Positions 1-9,401 of a stretch of 64,000 nt of DNA are shown piece by piece. Source of the DNA: Prevotella nigrescens. Lineage in GTDB: Bacteria > Bacteroidota > Bacteroidia > Bacteroidales > Bacteroidaceae. Under the pieces are notes generated by a model, which worked only from the letters and a program-made list of their open reading frames with translations, made no database searches and was not told the origin of the DNA. The stretch's first letter is position 1; the number at the start of each line of letters is the position of its first letter. The position numbers were made by a program, and so were the translations under genes. The stretch is from NCBI RefSeq assembly GCF_031191185.1, contig NZ_CP133465.1:1546001-1610000 (forward strand), given 5' to 3'.

Positions 1-670
1 CAATTATACTTGTAGGAATATCATTCAAAGCTACGAAGTTGCTGAGTTGCGACATCTGTGTATCGTCAATGAACATTCCCATTCGCTTCCCCTCTAATCC
101 ACGGACTGATATTCGTGATGCGCTTCCCATGCCACCGGTATTCCTTATGGTAACGCCTACGGTGCGGGCGAGTACATCGTTGATATTGGAGGCTGTGCCC
201 TGCAGTTGCCGCTGCCCGATAACAGATATGGGCATGGCTGACTCTCTTAGCTTTCGCATCTCGCTGTGGGTGGTTACCGTTACTCCGCCCAGTACGGTTT
301 CCACCGACCTCATGCGTATGTTGCAACACACACTGTCGCGCAGTGCTACATCGCATCGTTCTGTTCTGTAGCCCAAATACTGGCAGGTCAGTTGCGCCCG
401 CTTCAGCCCCTGCAGGTTCAGTGTATAGCGCCCGTCGGCATCCGACGCTGTTCCTTTGTTGCCTTTTGCTGCCGACACCCATGCCCCGGCAATGGGTTCG
501 CCTGTCTGTCCGTCGGTAACCTGTCCGTACACGATGGCTGTCTGTGCCGGAATGGCGAGCGTGCCGAGTAGGAAGAGCAACGCTATGCAGACGAACTTCC
601 TGCTTTGTAGTGCGCTGGAAATCCTTTCTGTTTTTTCCAATATCCTTCTTTTTGTTCTTTCTTTGTCCAT
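1..670 (-). CDS. TonB-dependent receptor, N-terminal part (runs off window start)
   Basis: Reading the minus strand from the ATG at 670 gives 223 uninterrupted codons to the window edge. A charged N-region is followed by a hydrophobic signal segment (CIALLFLLGTLAIPAQ, about residues 33-48). Next comes a carboxypeptidase-regulatory-like beta domain (GQVTDGQTGEPIAGAWV, about 54-70) and the start of a TonB plug (DVLARTVGVTIRNTGGMGS, then ISVRGLEGKRMGMFIDD). Such proteins import iron chelates, cofactors or peptides across the outer membrane with TonB energy. The plug resembles siderophore/metal receptors more than SusC, and no SusD partner is visible. The frame stays open upstream of 670 to about 806, but the hairpins at 720-779 make the 670 start more likely. 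The substrate cannot be told from this fragment. Confidence 0.85.
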   Translation of the reverse strand, partial: MDKERTKRRILEKTERISSALQSRKFVCIALLFLLGTLAIPAQTAIVYGQVTDGQTGEPIAGAWVSAAKGNKGTASDADGRYTLNLQGLKRAQLTCQYLGYRTERCDVALRDSVCCNIRMRSVETVLGGVTVTTHSEMRKLRESAMPISVIGQRQLQGTASNINDVLARTVGVTIRNTGGMGSASRISVRGLEGKRMGMFIDDTQMSQLSNFVALNDIPTSII

Positions 671-719
671 ATTAGATACAGGGTTTAAAAACGAATAATA
701 TTCACGAATATTCAAAAAT

Positions 720-779
720 AAAGTGCGCTGCCGGTATGACGGACAGCGCACTTTGCTTGTTTGTGGGCATTGTGCCCAC
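720..779 (-). promoter_or_regulatory. Structured leader with two hairpins before the TonB receptor
   Basis: On the minus strand the transcript first meets a 7-bp perfect hairpin (763-769 with 773-779). It then meets an 11-bp hairpin (720-730 with 744-754) followed directly by a T-rich run. The second has the form of an intrinsic terminator yet lies about 50 nt ahead of the start codon and downstream of the promoter at 847-854. This suggests attenuation of receptor expression. It could instead be a stable 5' UTR structure. Confidence 0.5.
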
Positions 780-846
780 CTTTTATATTTTCTTTTCCTT
801 AGTGTCATCTAAAGCTTTTACACATTCAAAACAGATTATTTGCGTG

Positions 847-877
847 CAAAGATAAAGCTAATATTGCAATTTGCCAA
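847..877 (-). promoter_or_regulatory. Bacteroidetes-type promoter for the TonB receptor
   Basis: On the minus strand TATCTTTG at 854-847 matches the TAnnTTTG -7 box. A TTGG element around 877-868 sits at a suitable distance for the -33 region. Transcription would start near 842, giving a leader of roughly 170 nt. Confidence 0.6.
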
Positions 878-893
878 TACCTAAAAATAGGTA
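878..893. promoter_or_regulatory. Operator-like dyad upstream of the receptor promoter
   Basis: TACCTA-AAAA-TAGGTA is a perfect 6-bp dyad directly abutting the -33 side of the receptor promoter. The position suits an activator or repressor site. No regulator is identified. Confidence 0.35.
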
Positions 894-1077
894 ATTCGTA
901 GTTTCGGGCTCGGTGTCAGTGTTGTGTGTCAAGACTCTTTCTGCACATTTCTACCCATAGTAGAAAGTACTAAGTGCATATCTATTTTGTCAGAATATAT
1001 GCCAGGAAGATTCATCAATGGAAATTCTGGAAACACAAGAAAGAAAAATGAATAAAAAACAAAGAAAAGATGAGAGA

Positions 1078-1103
1078 ACTTACACACTTTTTAGGACACT
1101 ACC
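1078..1103. repeat. Solo insertion-sequence-end-like repeat, copy 1
   Basis: A 26-bp segment beginning ACTTACACACTTTT and ending AGGACACTACC recurs with one mismatch at 33048-33073 in the same orientation. Read in reverse it begins GGTAGTGTCC, which resembles terminal inverted repeats of Bacteroidetes insertion sequences. No transposase or partner end is near, so it looks like a relic end. The IS family is not established. Confidence 0.45.
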
Positions 1104-1190
1104 CACTACCGAAATCGGTAAAAGGTCATGGACTATCGACAGAGAGGCCTATAACAATACTGCAGAAAGAATAGTGGAAGGGACAAAGAA

Positions 1191-1225
1191 GAGGGCATAT
1201 CGAAAGTCCTATTCGGTATGCCCTC
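1191..1225 (-). terminator. Terminator after fumarase
   Basis: Arms GAGGGCATA (1191-1199) and TATGCCCTC (1217-1225) pair perfectly, with inner CGAA/TTCG pairing. On the minus strand they are followed by a TTCTTTG stretch, 22 bp past the fumarase stop. It overlaps a spurious 71-codon plus-strand ORF. Confidence 0.75.
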
Positions 1226-1246
1226 GCAACTAATAAAGCTGTTTAT

Positions 1247-2890
1247 TTATTTCTTGGGGCAACCCGTCCAAGGCTTCAGCTGCTTGAAGAAGTCGTTGCC
1301 TTTGTCGTCTACAAGGATAAATGCGGGGAAGTCTTCAACTGTAATCTTATAAACGGCTTCCATACCGAGTTCAGGATATTCCACACATTCTATGCTCTTG
1401 ATGCTGCTTTGCGAAAGTACGGCAGCCACACCGCCGATAGTTCCGAGATAGAAACCGCCGTGCTTCTTGCAGGCATCGGTAACTACTTGCGTACGATTAC
1501 CTTTGGCTATCATTACGAGCGAGCCTCCATTGGCTTGGAATTCATCGACGTATGGATCCATACGGTTGGCAGTTGTCGGTCCCATAGAGCCGCAGGGGTA
1601 TCCCTTTGGTGTCTTTGCAGGACCTGCATACAGCACTGGATAGTCTTTGATGTACTGTGGCAACGGTTCGCCGGCATCGAGGCGAGCCTTGAGTTTTGCG
1701 TGTGCAATGTCGCGCGCCACGATAATTGTACCTTTCAGACTCACACGAGTAGAGACAGGATATTTGGTAAGTTCGGCACGAACAGCATCGATGCCCTTGT
1801 CCAAGTCGATTTCTATGCCCTTCGCACCTTCGCCTGGCTTGCGGTATTCTTCAGGAATAAGCTCGCCTGGGTTGGTGTCCATCTTCTCCAACCAAATACC
1901 GTCTTTGTTGATTTTGCCCTTTATGTTGCGGTCGGCAGAACAAGATACGCCCATACCAATAGGCACGCTGGCACCGTGGCGTGGCAGACGAATGATGCGA
2001 ATGTCGTGTGCAAGATACTTGCCACCGAACTGCGCACCGAGTCCAATCTTATGTGCTTCCTCGAGAATCTTCTTTTCAAGCTCGATGTCGCGGAACGCAC
2101 GACCTGTTTCGTCGCCTGTTGTAGGGAGCGTATCGTAATATTTGATGCTGCCAAGCTTGACCGTGAGCAAATTCTTCTCGGCTGACGTGCCACCGATAAC
2201 AAAGCAAATGTGGTACGGAGGGCAAGCTGCTGTGCCAAGACTCTTCATCTTTTCTACCAAGAAAGGTATGAGTGTGCCTTCGTTTTGAATGGTAGCTTTG
2301 GTCATTGGGTAGAAGTAGGTCTTGTTGGCAGAGCCACCACCCTTTGCCACCATCACGAATTTGTATTCGGCACCTTCGGTTGCTTCGATGTCAATCTGTG
2401 CAGGAAGGTTGCATTTGGTATTCACTTCGTCGAACATTGTAAGTGGAGCATTCTGCGAATAGCGTAGGTTTTCTTGTGTGAACGTGTTGAAAACACCAAG
2501 CGAAAGTGCTTCCTCGTCCTCGAAACCAGTCCATATCTGCTGACCTTTTTCACCGTGGATAATCGCTGTACCAGTGTCCTGACAGAAAGGCAGGACACCC
2601 TTTGCAGCCGTTTCGGCATTGCGGAGGAACTGAAGCGCAACATACTTGTCATTTTCAGAAGCCTCGTCGTCTTTAAGAATGGCAGCTACTTGCTCGTTAT
2701 GTTCGCGACGGAGAAGGAACTCGCAATCGTGGAAAGCCTCTTGCGCCAATAGGGTCAGTGCCTCTGGGGCTACCTTCACAATCTCTTTTCCTTCAAATTT
2801 AGCGACTGTAATTCCCTCTTTAGAGAGCAGTCTGTACTCTGTTTCATCTTTTCCCAATTGGAACATTGGGGCATACTTGAATTCAGCCAT
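1247..2890 (-). CDS. fumA: Class I fumarate hydratase, iron-sulfur type
   Basis: Fumarase of the oxygen-sensitive [4Fe-4S] class, interconverting fumarate and malate in the cytoplasm. Here it serves the reductive branch to succinate used by fermentative Bacteroidales. The protein has 547 residues, the usual length for the fused alpha-beta form. Cluster cysteines are visible at C103 (PFCQDTGT), C223 (AACPPYH) and C317 (GVSCSADR), matching the spacing in E. coli FumA. It is the last gene of the hflX-DUF4954-M16 run. The 146-bp gap before it contains two inverted repeats, so it may be uncoupled from its upstream neighbours. A terminator follows at 1191-1225. The malic enzyme elsewhere in the window acts on the same metabolite. 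Confidence 0.95.
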   Translation of the reverse strand: MAEFKYAPMFQLGKDETEYRLLSKEGITVAKFEGKEIVKVAPEALTLLAQEAFHDCEFLLRREHNEQVAAILKDDEASENDKYVALQFLRNAETAAKGVLPFCQDTGTAIIHGEKGQQIWTGFEDEEALSLGVFNTFTQENLRYSQNAPLTMFDEVNTKCNLPAQIDIEATEGAEYKFVMVAKGGGSANKTYFYPMTKATIQNEGTLIPFLVEKMKSLGTAACPPYHICFVIGGTSAEKNLLTVKLGSIKYYDTLPTTGDETGRAFRDIELEKKILEEAHKIGLGAQFGGKYLAHDIRIIRLPRHGASVPIGMGVSCSADRNIKGKINKDGIWLEKMDTNPGELIPEEYRKPGEGAKGIEIDLDKGIDAVRAELTKYPVSTRVSLKGTIIVARDIAHAKLKARLDAGEPLPQYIKDYPVLYAGPAKTPKGYPCGSMGPTTANRMDPYVDEFQANGGSLVMIAKGNRTQVVTDACKKHGGFYLGTIGGVAAVLSQSSIKSIECVEYPELGMEAVYKITVEDFPAFILVDDKGNDFFKQLKPWTGCPKK

Positions 2891-2904
2891 AGTCTTTAAA
2901 ATAA

Positions 2905-2956
2905 CCTGACACCATTATATATAAGACTCTCTTGTCTTACAATTCATGGTGTCAGG
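2905..2956. repeat. Nested double inverted repeat ahead of fumarase
   Basis: Outer arms CCTGACACCAT (2905-2915) and ATGGTGTCAGG (2946-2956) are perfect. An inner pair TAAGAC (2922-2927) and GTCTTA (2934-2939) is nested inside. It lies 15 bp upstream of the fumarase ATG in the direction of transcription. It may terminate the M16 transcript or fold in the fumarase leader. Confidence 0.55.
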
Positions 2957-2990
2957 TTTCTATTAATGTTTTAATAATGTTTTTGTTTTG

Positions 2991-3025
2991 GTCTTGCAGT
3001 TCAGGATTTATCCAGCTTGCAAGAC
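2991..3025. repeat. Inverted repeat after the M16 peptidase gene
   Basis: GTCTTGCA (2991-2998) pairs with TGCAAGAC (3018-3025) just past the M16 stop codon. No clear T-tract follows on the minus strand, so a terminator role is only possible. Confidence 0.4.
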
Positions 3026-3036
3026 GTTATCTTGAT

Positions 3037-5955
3037 TTAATAACCAAAGATTTCTTCTGTTGTAACACGCTTGACAGGCGCAATCTTCTCCAAAGCCTTA
3101 ATATCGAGTTCCTTTTCGTTGCCAAGAATAAGATACTTGAAGGTCTTGTTTGCCATATTGGTCTTCTCGAAGTTGATGAGGTCATTGAGCGTTACGCTTG
3201 GCAGGTCTTTGTAAATCTTCTCGCTCAAACTGTAATCCAAGCCCATCTTCTGTGCAGCCATATAAGCTGAAAGAATAGAGAACTTGGTTGTACGAGCCGA
3301 TGCAAGGCTCTTCAAGAGGTTCTGTTTCGCCAAATCGAAGTTGGCTTGGCGCACAGGAACATTGTTGAGAAGCTCGTTGAACTGTGCAACGCAGTCCATC
3401 ATCTTATCGTTCTGTGTGATAATGAATGTATTGAAGTACTCTTTATCGCCCAAACGACTTGGCATATGATAGCGCGCACTTGCTGTGTAGGCCAATGCAC
3501 GAGCCTCGCGCATTTCTTGGAAAACGATGGCATTCATACCGCCTCCGAAGTACTCGTTGAAGACCGCAATCTTTGCTGCATCGTTCGGATTCCACTCTTT
3601 GTTCTCGTTGTGGAACTGAACCATGTAGATGTTTTTGGCATCATAAGGTGCGATAAGAATTTCGTTCTTAGGCGTTGTCTGCAAAACATAACGCTTTTCC
3701 TTGGGCAATGGGGCAAACTTCTTGGTAGTCTTGAAAGTCTTAGCCAAAAGATTATCAATATCTTTTATAGAAGAAGGACCATAGTAGAGCACTGTTTGCT
3801 TGTAGTTCTTCAGTTTCTTCAGCGAATCCAACAACTTCTGTGGATCCATGCTCTTGAGTTGTTGTTCGCTCAACATATTGCGTGTAGAGTTATATGGACC
3901 ATACATACCATAATCTTGTAAAGCTCTAAAGTTGCCTCTCTGGTCAGCTTTCTTATCTTTTCGCGATTTAATCAGCAAATCTACGGCAGCAGCATAAGCT
4001 TCCTTGTCCACCTTTGCATTATCAATCACGTCGTTGATAAGTGCCAAAGCCTTTGGAAGATTTTCGTTTAAGCCTGTCAGATAGAAGTAAGTCTCGTCAT
4101 CAGTCTGACCGATGTCGTAGTCGCAGGCAAGTTTATACAACTCTTGCTTAATCTGCGCATTGGTCATTTTATCAGTGCCAAGATAGTCGATGTACATCTT
4201 AGCATAGCCTGGCAGTAAATCGCTCTCTTCTCCGAAAGGAATTTCCAAGTAGAGTGTGAAGAGGTCGTCCTGTGTATTTTGCTTATAAAGGATAGGCCAA
4301 CCCTTCTTTGTTGTAGACTTGGTAAGGTCTTTCTTAAAATCAACAAATACAGGCTTGATAGGCTCTACCTTATGATTGACAATTTCCTGCAAGAATGCAG
4401 AATGTTTATCGTTGTTTGTTGGGATTGGTGTAATCTTTGGCTTGTCTACCTTTTGAATGGTAGTATCGGTGCCTTGAACCTTGTAAATGACTGCATAGCC
4501 ATTGTCAAAGAAATGATTTGCAAAGCTAACGATTTCTGCTTTTGTCATCTTTGAAACACGGTCGAGCTTACCTACTTCCTGTTTCCAATCAATATTGTTA
4601 ATAAAAGCATCTACAAAAGCCTTGGCACGGAACTGGTTGTTGTCGAGGCTCTTATAGTAGCTGCGCTTGTAATTGTTAATAACAGAAGGCAATAAGTCGT
4701 CAGAGAAATTGCCCTTCTTCAACTTTTCTATTTCAGCAAGCAGCAAGTCGCGAACTTCTTTCAAGGTTTGTCCCTTCTTAGGAGTACCTATTGCCATAAA
4801 CATAGAGTAATCTGTAAGGTCAGAGAAACCAGCACCTGCTGATTGAACCTTCATTGTCTGGTTCAAATCTAAGTCGTAAAGACCAGCACGACCGTTGCTG
4901 AGCAATTCGCCGATGATATTCAGCGTATCGCATTGCAAAGAGTTTCCCTTATCGGCTCTCCAACCCAAGTAAACCTTTTCTGCTTCCAACCCGACCACTG
5001 TTGTATCAACAGGGGCTGTAAACTTGGGTTGAGCACCATATTGAGGTGCACTTAGTGTTTCGCTTCTTTTCCAATTACCGAAATATTTCTCTATTATTGC
5101 CACCGTTTGTTCAGGATTTAGGTCGCCAGACATACAGATTGCAATGTTGTTTGGCACGTAGTAGCGGTGGTAATAGTTCATAATGTTCGTGATAGAAGGA
5201 TTTTTCAGGTGCTCGCCTCTACCGATTGTGGTCTGTGTACCGTATGGGTGAGTAGGGAAAAGCTTTGCCATCAAAGCGGTAAATAGCTTTCTGCCATCGC
5301 TTGTCAAACCCATATTGTACTCTTCATATACAGCTTCAAGTTCTGTATGGAAGCCACGAATGACCATATTCTGAAAGCGATCGCCTTGCACTTTCGCCCA
5401 AGATTCAATCTCGTTGCTTGGTATATTCTCCACATAACAAGTAACATCGTTAGATGTATAAGCGTTTGTTCCCTGACTTCCGATAGCTGCCATAAGCTTG
5501 TCGTACTCGTTAGGAATGTTGTATTGTGCAGCTATTTGAGAAACAGAGTCAATCTTGTGATACCAAACCTTGCGCTTTGCAGGGTCTGTCATATGGCGAT
5601 ACTCTTCATAAAGTTTCTCAATTTGCTTTAGATAAGGGCGTTCTGCCTCGTAGTTGGAAGTACCAAACTTATCCGTTCCTTTAAACATAATGTGTTCAAG
5701 GTAGTGTGCCAAGCCTGTTGTTTCAGCAGGGTCGTTGCGGCTACCCGTACGCACAGCAATGTAAGTCTGAATGCGTGGCTTCTCTTTATTTACACTGATG
5801 TAGACTTTCAACCCGTTGTCGAGGGTGTAGATGCGTGTCTTCATCGGGTCGTTGGGTACGCTTTCGTAGGTACGTGTCTGTGCTTTTATGCCTACAACAC
5901 CAAGTAGCAGGAGCAAAGACAAACCTATTTTTCCAAAAGAAAGGTTTTTAAGCAT
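3037..5955 (-). CDS. Exported M16 family zinc peptidase, two-domain
   Basis: Insulinase-type (M16/pitrilysin) metallopeptidase, 972 residues. A signal peptide is visible (IGLSLLLLLGVVGIKA, cleavage near residue 25), placing it in the periplasm. The inverted zinc motif HxxEH is at H84-E87-H88 (HYLEH). The third ligand probably lies in the ELEAVYEE stretch near 205-212, after an insertion. A second M16-like half follows from about residue 540 (GWPILYKQNTQDDLFTLYLEIPFG), as expected for the clamshell fold; it lacks HxxEH, as is normal. The substrate is unknown, but such enzymes degrade short peptides. It lies 21 bp after DUF4954, within the same probable operon. Confidence 0.92.
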   Translation of the reverse strand: MLKNLSFGKIGLSLLLLLGVVGIKAQTRTYESVPNDPMKTRIYTLDNGLKVYISVNKEKPRIQTYIAVRTGSRNDPAETTGLAHYLEHIMFKGTDKFGTSNYEAERPYLKQIEKLYEEYRHMTDPAKRKVWYHKIDSVSQIAAQYNIPNEYDKLMAAIGSQGTNAYTSNDVTCYVENIPSNEIESWAKVQGDRFQNMVIRGFHTELEAVYEEYNMGLTSDGRKLFTALMAKLFPTHPYGTQTTIGRGEHLKNPSITNIMNYYHRYYVPNNIAICMSGDLNPEQTVAIIEKYFGNWKRSETLSAPQYGAQPKFTAPVDTTVVGLEAEKVYLGWRADKGNSLQCDTLNIIGELLSNGRAGLYDLDLNQTMKVQSAGAGFSDLTDYSMFMAIGTPKKGQTLKEVRDLLLAEIEKLKKGNFSDDLLPSVINNYKRSYYKSLDNNQFRAKAFVDAFINNIDWKQEVGKLDRVSKMTKAEIVSFANHFFDNGYAVIYKVQGTDTTIQKVDKPKITPIPTNNDKHSAFLQEIVNHKVEPIKPVFVDFKKDLTKSTTKKGWPILYKQNTQDDLFTLYLEIPFGEESDLLPGYAKMYIDYLGTDKMTNAQIKQELYKLACDYDIGQTDDETYFYLTGLNENLPKALALINDVIDNAKVDKEAYAAAVDLLIKSRKDKKADQRGNFRALQDYGMYGPYNSTRNMLSEQQLKSMDPQKLLDSLKKLKNYKQTVLYYGPSSIKDIDNLLAKTFKTTKKFAPLPKEKRYVLQTTPKNEILIAPYDAKNIYMVQFHNENKEWNPNDAAKIAVFNEYFGGGMNAIVFQEMREARALAYTASARYHMPSRLGDKEYFNTFIITQNDKMMDCVAQFNELLNNVPVRQANFDLAKQNLLKSLASARTTKFSILSAYMAAQKMGLDYSLSEKIYKDLPSVTLNDLINFEKTNMANKTFKYLILGNEKELDIKALEKIAPVKRVTTEEIFGY

Positions 5956-5976
5956 AATGTTTTATTTATATTTTAA

Positions 5977-7836
5977 TTAATTTATTATCGAATTATAATT
6001 CTCCTGTTCGAGCTTTTCAAGGAAATCTTCCAATACTTCTTTGTCTACGTCGCCCATACTATATTCTTTCTCTGCATCTTTGCGAATCTCGCTAATCCAC
6101 GTTTTCAATGCATCGTTATAGTCGCTTACGATTTGTGCTTCGATATCTTCAGTAACTTCTTTGCTATCGTAATAACTTTTAATAAGGAAGCGTGTCCAGT
6201 CCCAAGCGTATCTGTAATAGTTGGAGTTTATTTCCTTGAAACGGTCGTTCACGTCTTCAATGGTCTCCAAACTGCCACTTTTAATATCTTCGAGTATACG
6301 TTGCTCTTCAAAATCGGGCAGAAGCAAGCCACCCAAATCGCTCCATGCGTTTATCGAATCTAGTTCTAATGGCTTGTCGAGTATGCCCAAATGCTTGGCT
6401 TTCCTCAGCATCTCTCCCATATAAATATGGAGAGCAATGTCGTAAAGCTGAATACCCTTGTTCAATCTCGATGCTTTTATGGTGTAACCACTATATATAT
6501 AGCAGTCGGAAGTTGCACCACTTGCCTTTTTCAGTGCTCTCAACGTATTTCTTCCACGAACTATTTCGTTTGCAGTGAAAGGCGATAACCACTCGAAATT
6601 GATGACACTCTTCTGCGAACCTTGTGGACGCAAGTCGCGTTTATACCATTTCTTGATGTCGCGATACAGCCCGACGGTTGCAATATTACGTGCTGGAACG
6701 ATGCAAGGCTTATCATTGTAAGCGATAATATACGAAAATGGCAGTGTCTTCGTGTTAGGGTGATTGGTTATTTTGCCGAAACAAACAGAGAAAGCACCTA
6801 TTGTTGCAGGCATAACAATGTGGCTGCCGCTTGCAGTCTTGCACCCTCTTTCCAACGTTCCATAGTGCAATGGTCCCAACTTGTAAGCGTGGTTGGAGAA
6901 GTTTGTGCCAGAACCAGCATTGTAGAACGAATACAGTCCACCGATAAGAAGTGTACTCTTATGATGCGAAACGGAGAAAGGACCGCAGAAAGCAGCACAC
7001 GCTTCGCCGTTTGCCATATATGAATTGGCAAAGAAAACGCTTTGCGAAGCTGTAAAACCATTGGCAATATGGCAGGTCTCGCCTATAAAGCAATCTTGTA
7101 TTTTCGCGCTGTTGCTGATGCTCGACCCTTCACTGATGATAGAGTTCTCGCAAATAACGCCTGTACCGATATACACATTTGCATGCGCAGAACTAAGAAT
7201 GGTACAATCGCAAAGCCTGCTTGCCCCCGAAATCTCACAATCGTTATGTATGATTGTATTTGTTATTTCTTTCGAGTTCACTATCTTTACATTGTTTCCT
7301 ATGGTGCTAACAGCAGGTGTAAGGCGTGCAATCTCTTCCGAAACCAATCGGCGAATGGCATTCTTAAGGTCTTTATCCTTAAAGTGTTTCACCATAAGAG
7401 CAGCAAATTGGCTGCTTAGTTCGGGGAACATAATGATGTTTCCGTCGCCCGCTTCGTTCAATACAGATATAACATTGCCTTGCCCGTAGGTTGCGCCTTC
7501 GGTTGTTTCCATTACCGAAACGTTGGCAATCAGACAATCGTCGCCTATCGTGTAATTGTGAATGTAGTTCCCAATCTTCTCTATCAGGCAGTTGTTGCCT
7601 ACGGTTACGTTTCTTAAAGTGGCGTCGTTGATGCCCGAATGCTTGAAGAAACCTTTTGAAACCTCAACATTCTTCTCGAAAGCACCGAGCCGAATATCGC
7701 CGTATAAAATGACACGATGCAGAAATTTGGGTTGAAAACCGTCTTCGTCTACTTCTATTTTGCTCCAATCTTCAGCCCAACAGTTGTTGTTCTCAAGAAT
7801 AAAAATCTCGTTGTCGGTTAATGCTCTGTATGCCAT
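5977..7836 (-). CDS. DUF4954 family protein (left-handed beta-helix)
   Basis: 619-residue cytoplasmic protein matching the Bacteroidetes DUF4954 family. The middle region (about residues 55-300) is dense in hexapeptide-like turns (ITNTIIHNDCEISGASRLC, ANVYIGTGVICENSIISEG). This pattern fits a left-handed beta-helix as in sugar-nucleotide acyltransferases. The C-terminal third is helical and acidic (EKEYSMGDVDKEVLEDFLEKLE). No catalytic assignment is known to me, and a nucleotidyl/acyl-transferase-like role is only suggested by the fold. It sits 30 bp after hflX and 21 bp before the M16 peptidase, so it is co-transcribed with both. Confidence 0.85.
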   Translation of the reverse strand: MAYRALTDNEIFILENNNCWAEDWSKIEVDEDGFQPKFLHRVILYGDIRLGAFEKNVEVSKGFFKHSGINDATLRNVTVGNNCLIEKIGNYIHNYTIGDDCLIANVSVMETTEGATYGQGNVISVLNEAGDGNIIMFPELSSQFAALMVKHFKDKDLKNAIRRLVSEEIARLTPAVSTIGNNVKIVNSKEITNTIIHNDCEISGASRLCDCTILSSAHANVYIGTGVICENSIISEGSSISNSAKIQDCFIGETCHIANGFTASQSVFFANSYMANGEACAAFCGPFSVSHHKSTLLIGGLYSFYNAGSGTNFSNHAYKLGPLHYGTLERGCKTASGSHIVMPATIGAFSVCFGKITNHPNTKTLPFSYIIAYNDKPCIVPARNIATVGLYRDIKKWYKRDLRPQGSQKSVINFEWLSPFTANEIVRGRNTLRALKKASGATSDCYIYSGYTIKASRLNKGIQLYDIALHIYMGEMLRKAKHLGILDKPLELDSINAWSDLGGLLLPDFEEQRILEDIKSGSLETIEDVNDRFKEINSNYYRYAWDWTRFLIKSYYDSKEVTEDIEAQIVSDYNDALKTWISEIRKDAEKEYSMGDVDKEVLEDFLEKLEQENYNSIIN

Positions 7837-7866
7837 ATCTATGAAACAATGAATGAAACGTAAATG

Positions 7867-9129
7867 CTATTGTACACCTTCTTCTACATCAGTGTTGTAT
7901 AAGAAGTCGTTGTAAGGATACTTTTGCACGTGAAGTTCTTTCACTTTCTTGTATAAAACATCTCTGAACTCGTCGATGTTTTCTTTCTCTTTTGCCGAAA
8001 TAAACAAGCAATCGTCGTTCAGCTTTGCCATCCACGTGCGTTTCAGTTCTTCGAGCGACACGTTTTTCTTGGTCATTGGTGTCAGGTCGTCGTCTTCTTT
8101 CTCCTCCCAAGTATAGTTGTCTATCTTGTTGAAGATTATCATTGACGGCTTTTCGGCACACTCCAAATCTTTCAAAGTTTCTGTTACGACTTGTATTTGC
8201 TCCTCGAAGTCGGGGTGAGAAATATCTACAACGTGCAGCAACAGGTCAGCTTCGCGCACCTCATCGAGGGTTGATTTAAACGAATCAACCAAGTCGGTCG
8301 GCAATTTGCGTATAAATCCTACGGTGTCTGCCAAGAGGAAAGGCAGGTTTAGCAGCACTACCTTACGCACTGTCGTATCTAATGTGGCAAACAACTTGTT
8401 TTCGGCAAACACTTCGCTTTTGGCTAACATATTCATAATGGTCGATTTGCCCACGTTGGTATAGCCTACCAACGCTACACGAATGAGACGTCTGCGGTTC
8501 TTTCGCTGCGTTATTTTCTGCTTGTCAATTTCTACCAAGCGTTGCTTCAGTAGGGTCATACGTTGCAAAATAATACGGCGGTCCATTTCCAACTGAGTTT
8601 CACCCGGACCGCGCAAACCTACCGAACCTTTGCCACCGCCCGAACCCGAACCGCCACCCTGTCGTTCAAGGTGCGTCCAGAGGCGTTGCAAGCGTGGCAA
8701 CATATAGCGATATTGTGCCAGTTCTACCTGTGTCTTGGCGTTGGAAGTCTGTGCACGCATGGCAAATATATCGAGAATGAGAGAAGTTCTGTCGAGAATC
8801 TTTACTTGCAGTTCGTTTTCGATGTTCCTCAACTGTTTAGCCGACAACTCGTCGTCGAAGATTACCATACCGATAGGTTCATCTTCGTCTTCCTTTGTCT
8901 TGATGTATTCTTTTATTTCTGCAAGTTTTCCCTTACCCACATACGACGTCATGTTAGGTCCGCCAACACGCTGTGTGAAGCGTTTCACGGTAACGGCACC
9001 TGCAGTATGGGCAAGAAACTCCAATTCGTCTAAGTATTCTTTGGTCTTGGCCTCGTCCTGCTCTTGCGTTATCAGTCCTACAAGTATGGCAGTTTCGGCT
9101 TTGACTTCCGATATAACAAATTCTTTCAT
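7867..9129 (-). CDS. hflX: Ribosome-associated GTPase HflX
   Basis: 420-residue GTPase of the HflX family, which binds the large ribosomal subunit and splits stalled or heat-damaged ribosomes. The N-terminal HflX domain carries a GGPNMTSYVGKGKL segment (56-69). A glycine-rich linker and coiled coil precede the G domain (about 160-210). G motifs are G1 GYTNVGKST (222-230), G3 DTVGF (268-272) and G4 NKID (334-337). It is the first gene of the operon leading through DUF4954 and M16 to fumarase, with a promoter at 9161-9168. Confidence 0.96.
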   Translation of the reverse strand: MKEFVISEVKAETAILVGLITQEQDEAKTKEYLDELEFLAHTAGAVTVKRFTQRVGGPNMTSYVGKGKLAEIKEYIKTKEDEDEPIGMVIFDDELSAKQLRNIENELQVKILDRTSLILDIFAMRAQTSNAKTQVELAQYRYMLPRLQRLWTHLERQGGGSGSGGGKGSVGLRGPGETQLEMDRRIILQRMTLLKQRLVEIDKQKITQRKNRRRLIRVALVGYTNVGKSTIMNMLAKSEVFAENKLFATLDTTVRKVVLLNLPFLLADTVGFIRKLPTDLVDSFKSTLDEVREADLLLHVVDISHPDFEEQIQVVTETLKDLECAEKPSMIIFNKIDNYTWEEKEDDDLTPMTKKNVSLEELKRTWMAKLNDDCLFISAKEKENIDEFRDVLYKKVKELHVQKYPYNDFLYNTDVEEGVQ

Positions 9130-9160
9130 TCAAAAAACAGTACTATATATAATGTGGCTA

Positions 9161-9168
9161 CAAAGTTA
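9161..9168 (-). promoter_or_regulatory. Promoter -7 box for the hflX operon
   Basis: TAACTTTG on the minus strand matches TAnnTTTG, 32 bp before the hflX ATG. The -33 element is weak. Confidence 0.5.
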
Positions 9169-9336
9169 ATAAAAAGTTAAGAGTTCATAAGAAGCGTTTG
9201 AACGTTTTTTATTCGCAATTGTTATTTTTTATAAATAATGTGTTGTTTATCGTGTCTTTATGTAGGAATAACGTAATTTTGCAACCTAAAAGGACATAAC
9301 AGGGACTACAATATCGTTGATACAGAAAAGTGTGCG

Positions 9337-9344
9337 TACCTTTG
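9337..9344 (+). promoter_or_regulatory. Promoter -7 box for folK-like gene
   Basis: TACCTTTG matches the TAnnTTTG box, with a TTGA about 20 bp upstream. It lies 58 bp before the FolK-like ATG. A second match, TAATTTTG, is at 9274-9281 and could be an alternative start site. Confidence 0.5.
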
Positions 9345-9401
9345 TGTTAGCTGTACAAAAGCACTTTCAAAACTCTGTACTGCCCCTTACAGAAACCCAA
9401 A

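Noticed and set aside
1..670. SusC-type starch receptor
   Set aside because: The plug resembles classical siderophore/metal receptors and no SusD gene is visible.
1018..1233. 71-codon plus-strand ORF between the TonB receptor and fumarase
   Set aside because: It spans the IS-end-like repeat and the fumarase terminator, has a charged low-complexity composition and no family features.
3346..3921. 191-codon ORF opposite the M16 peptidase
   Set aside because: Antisense shadow of a well-supported gene, rich in Cys, Leu and His in the manner of reversed coding sequence.
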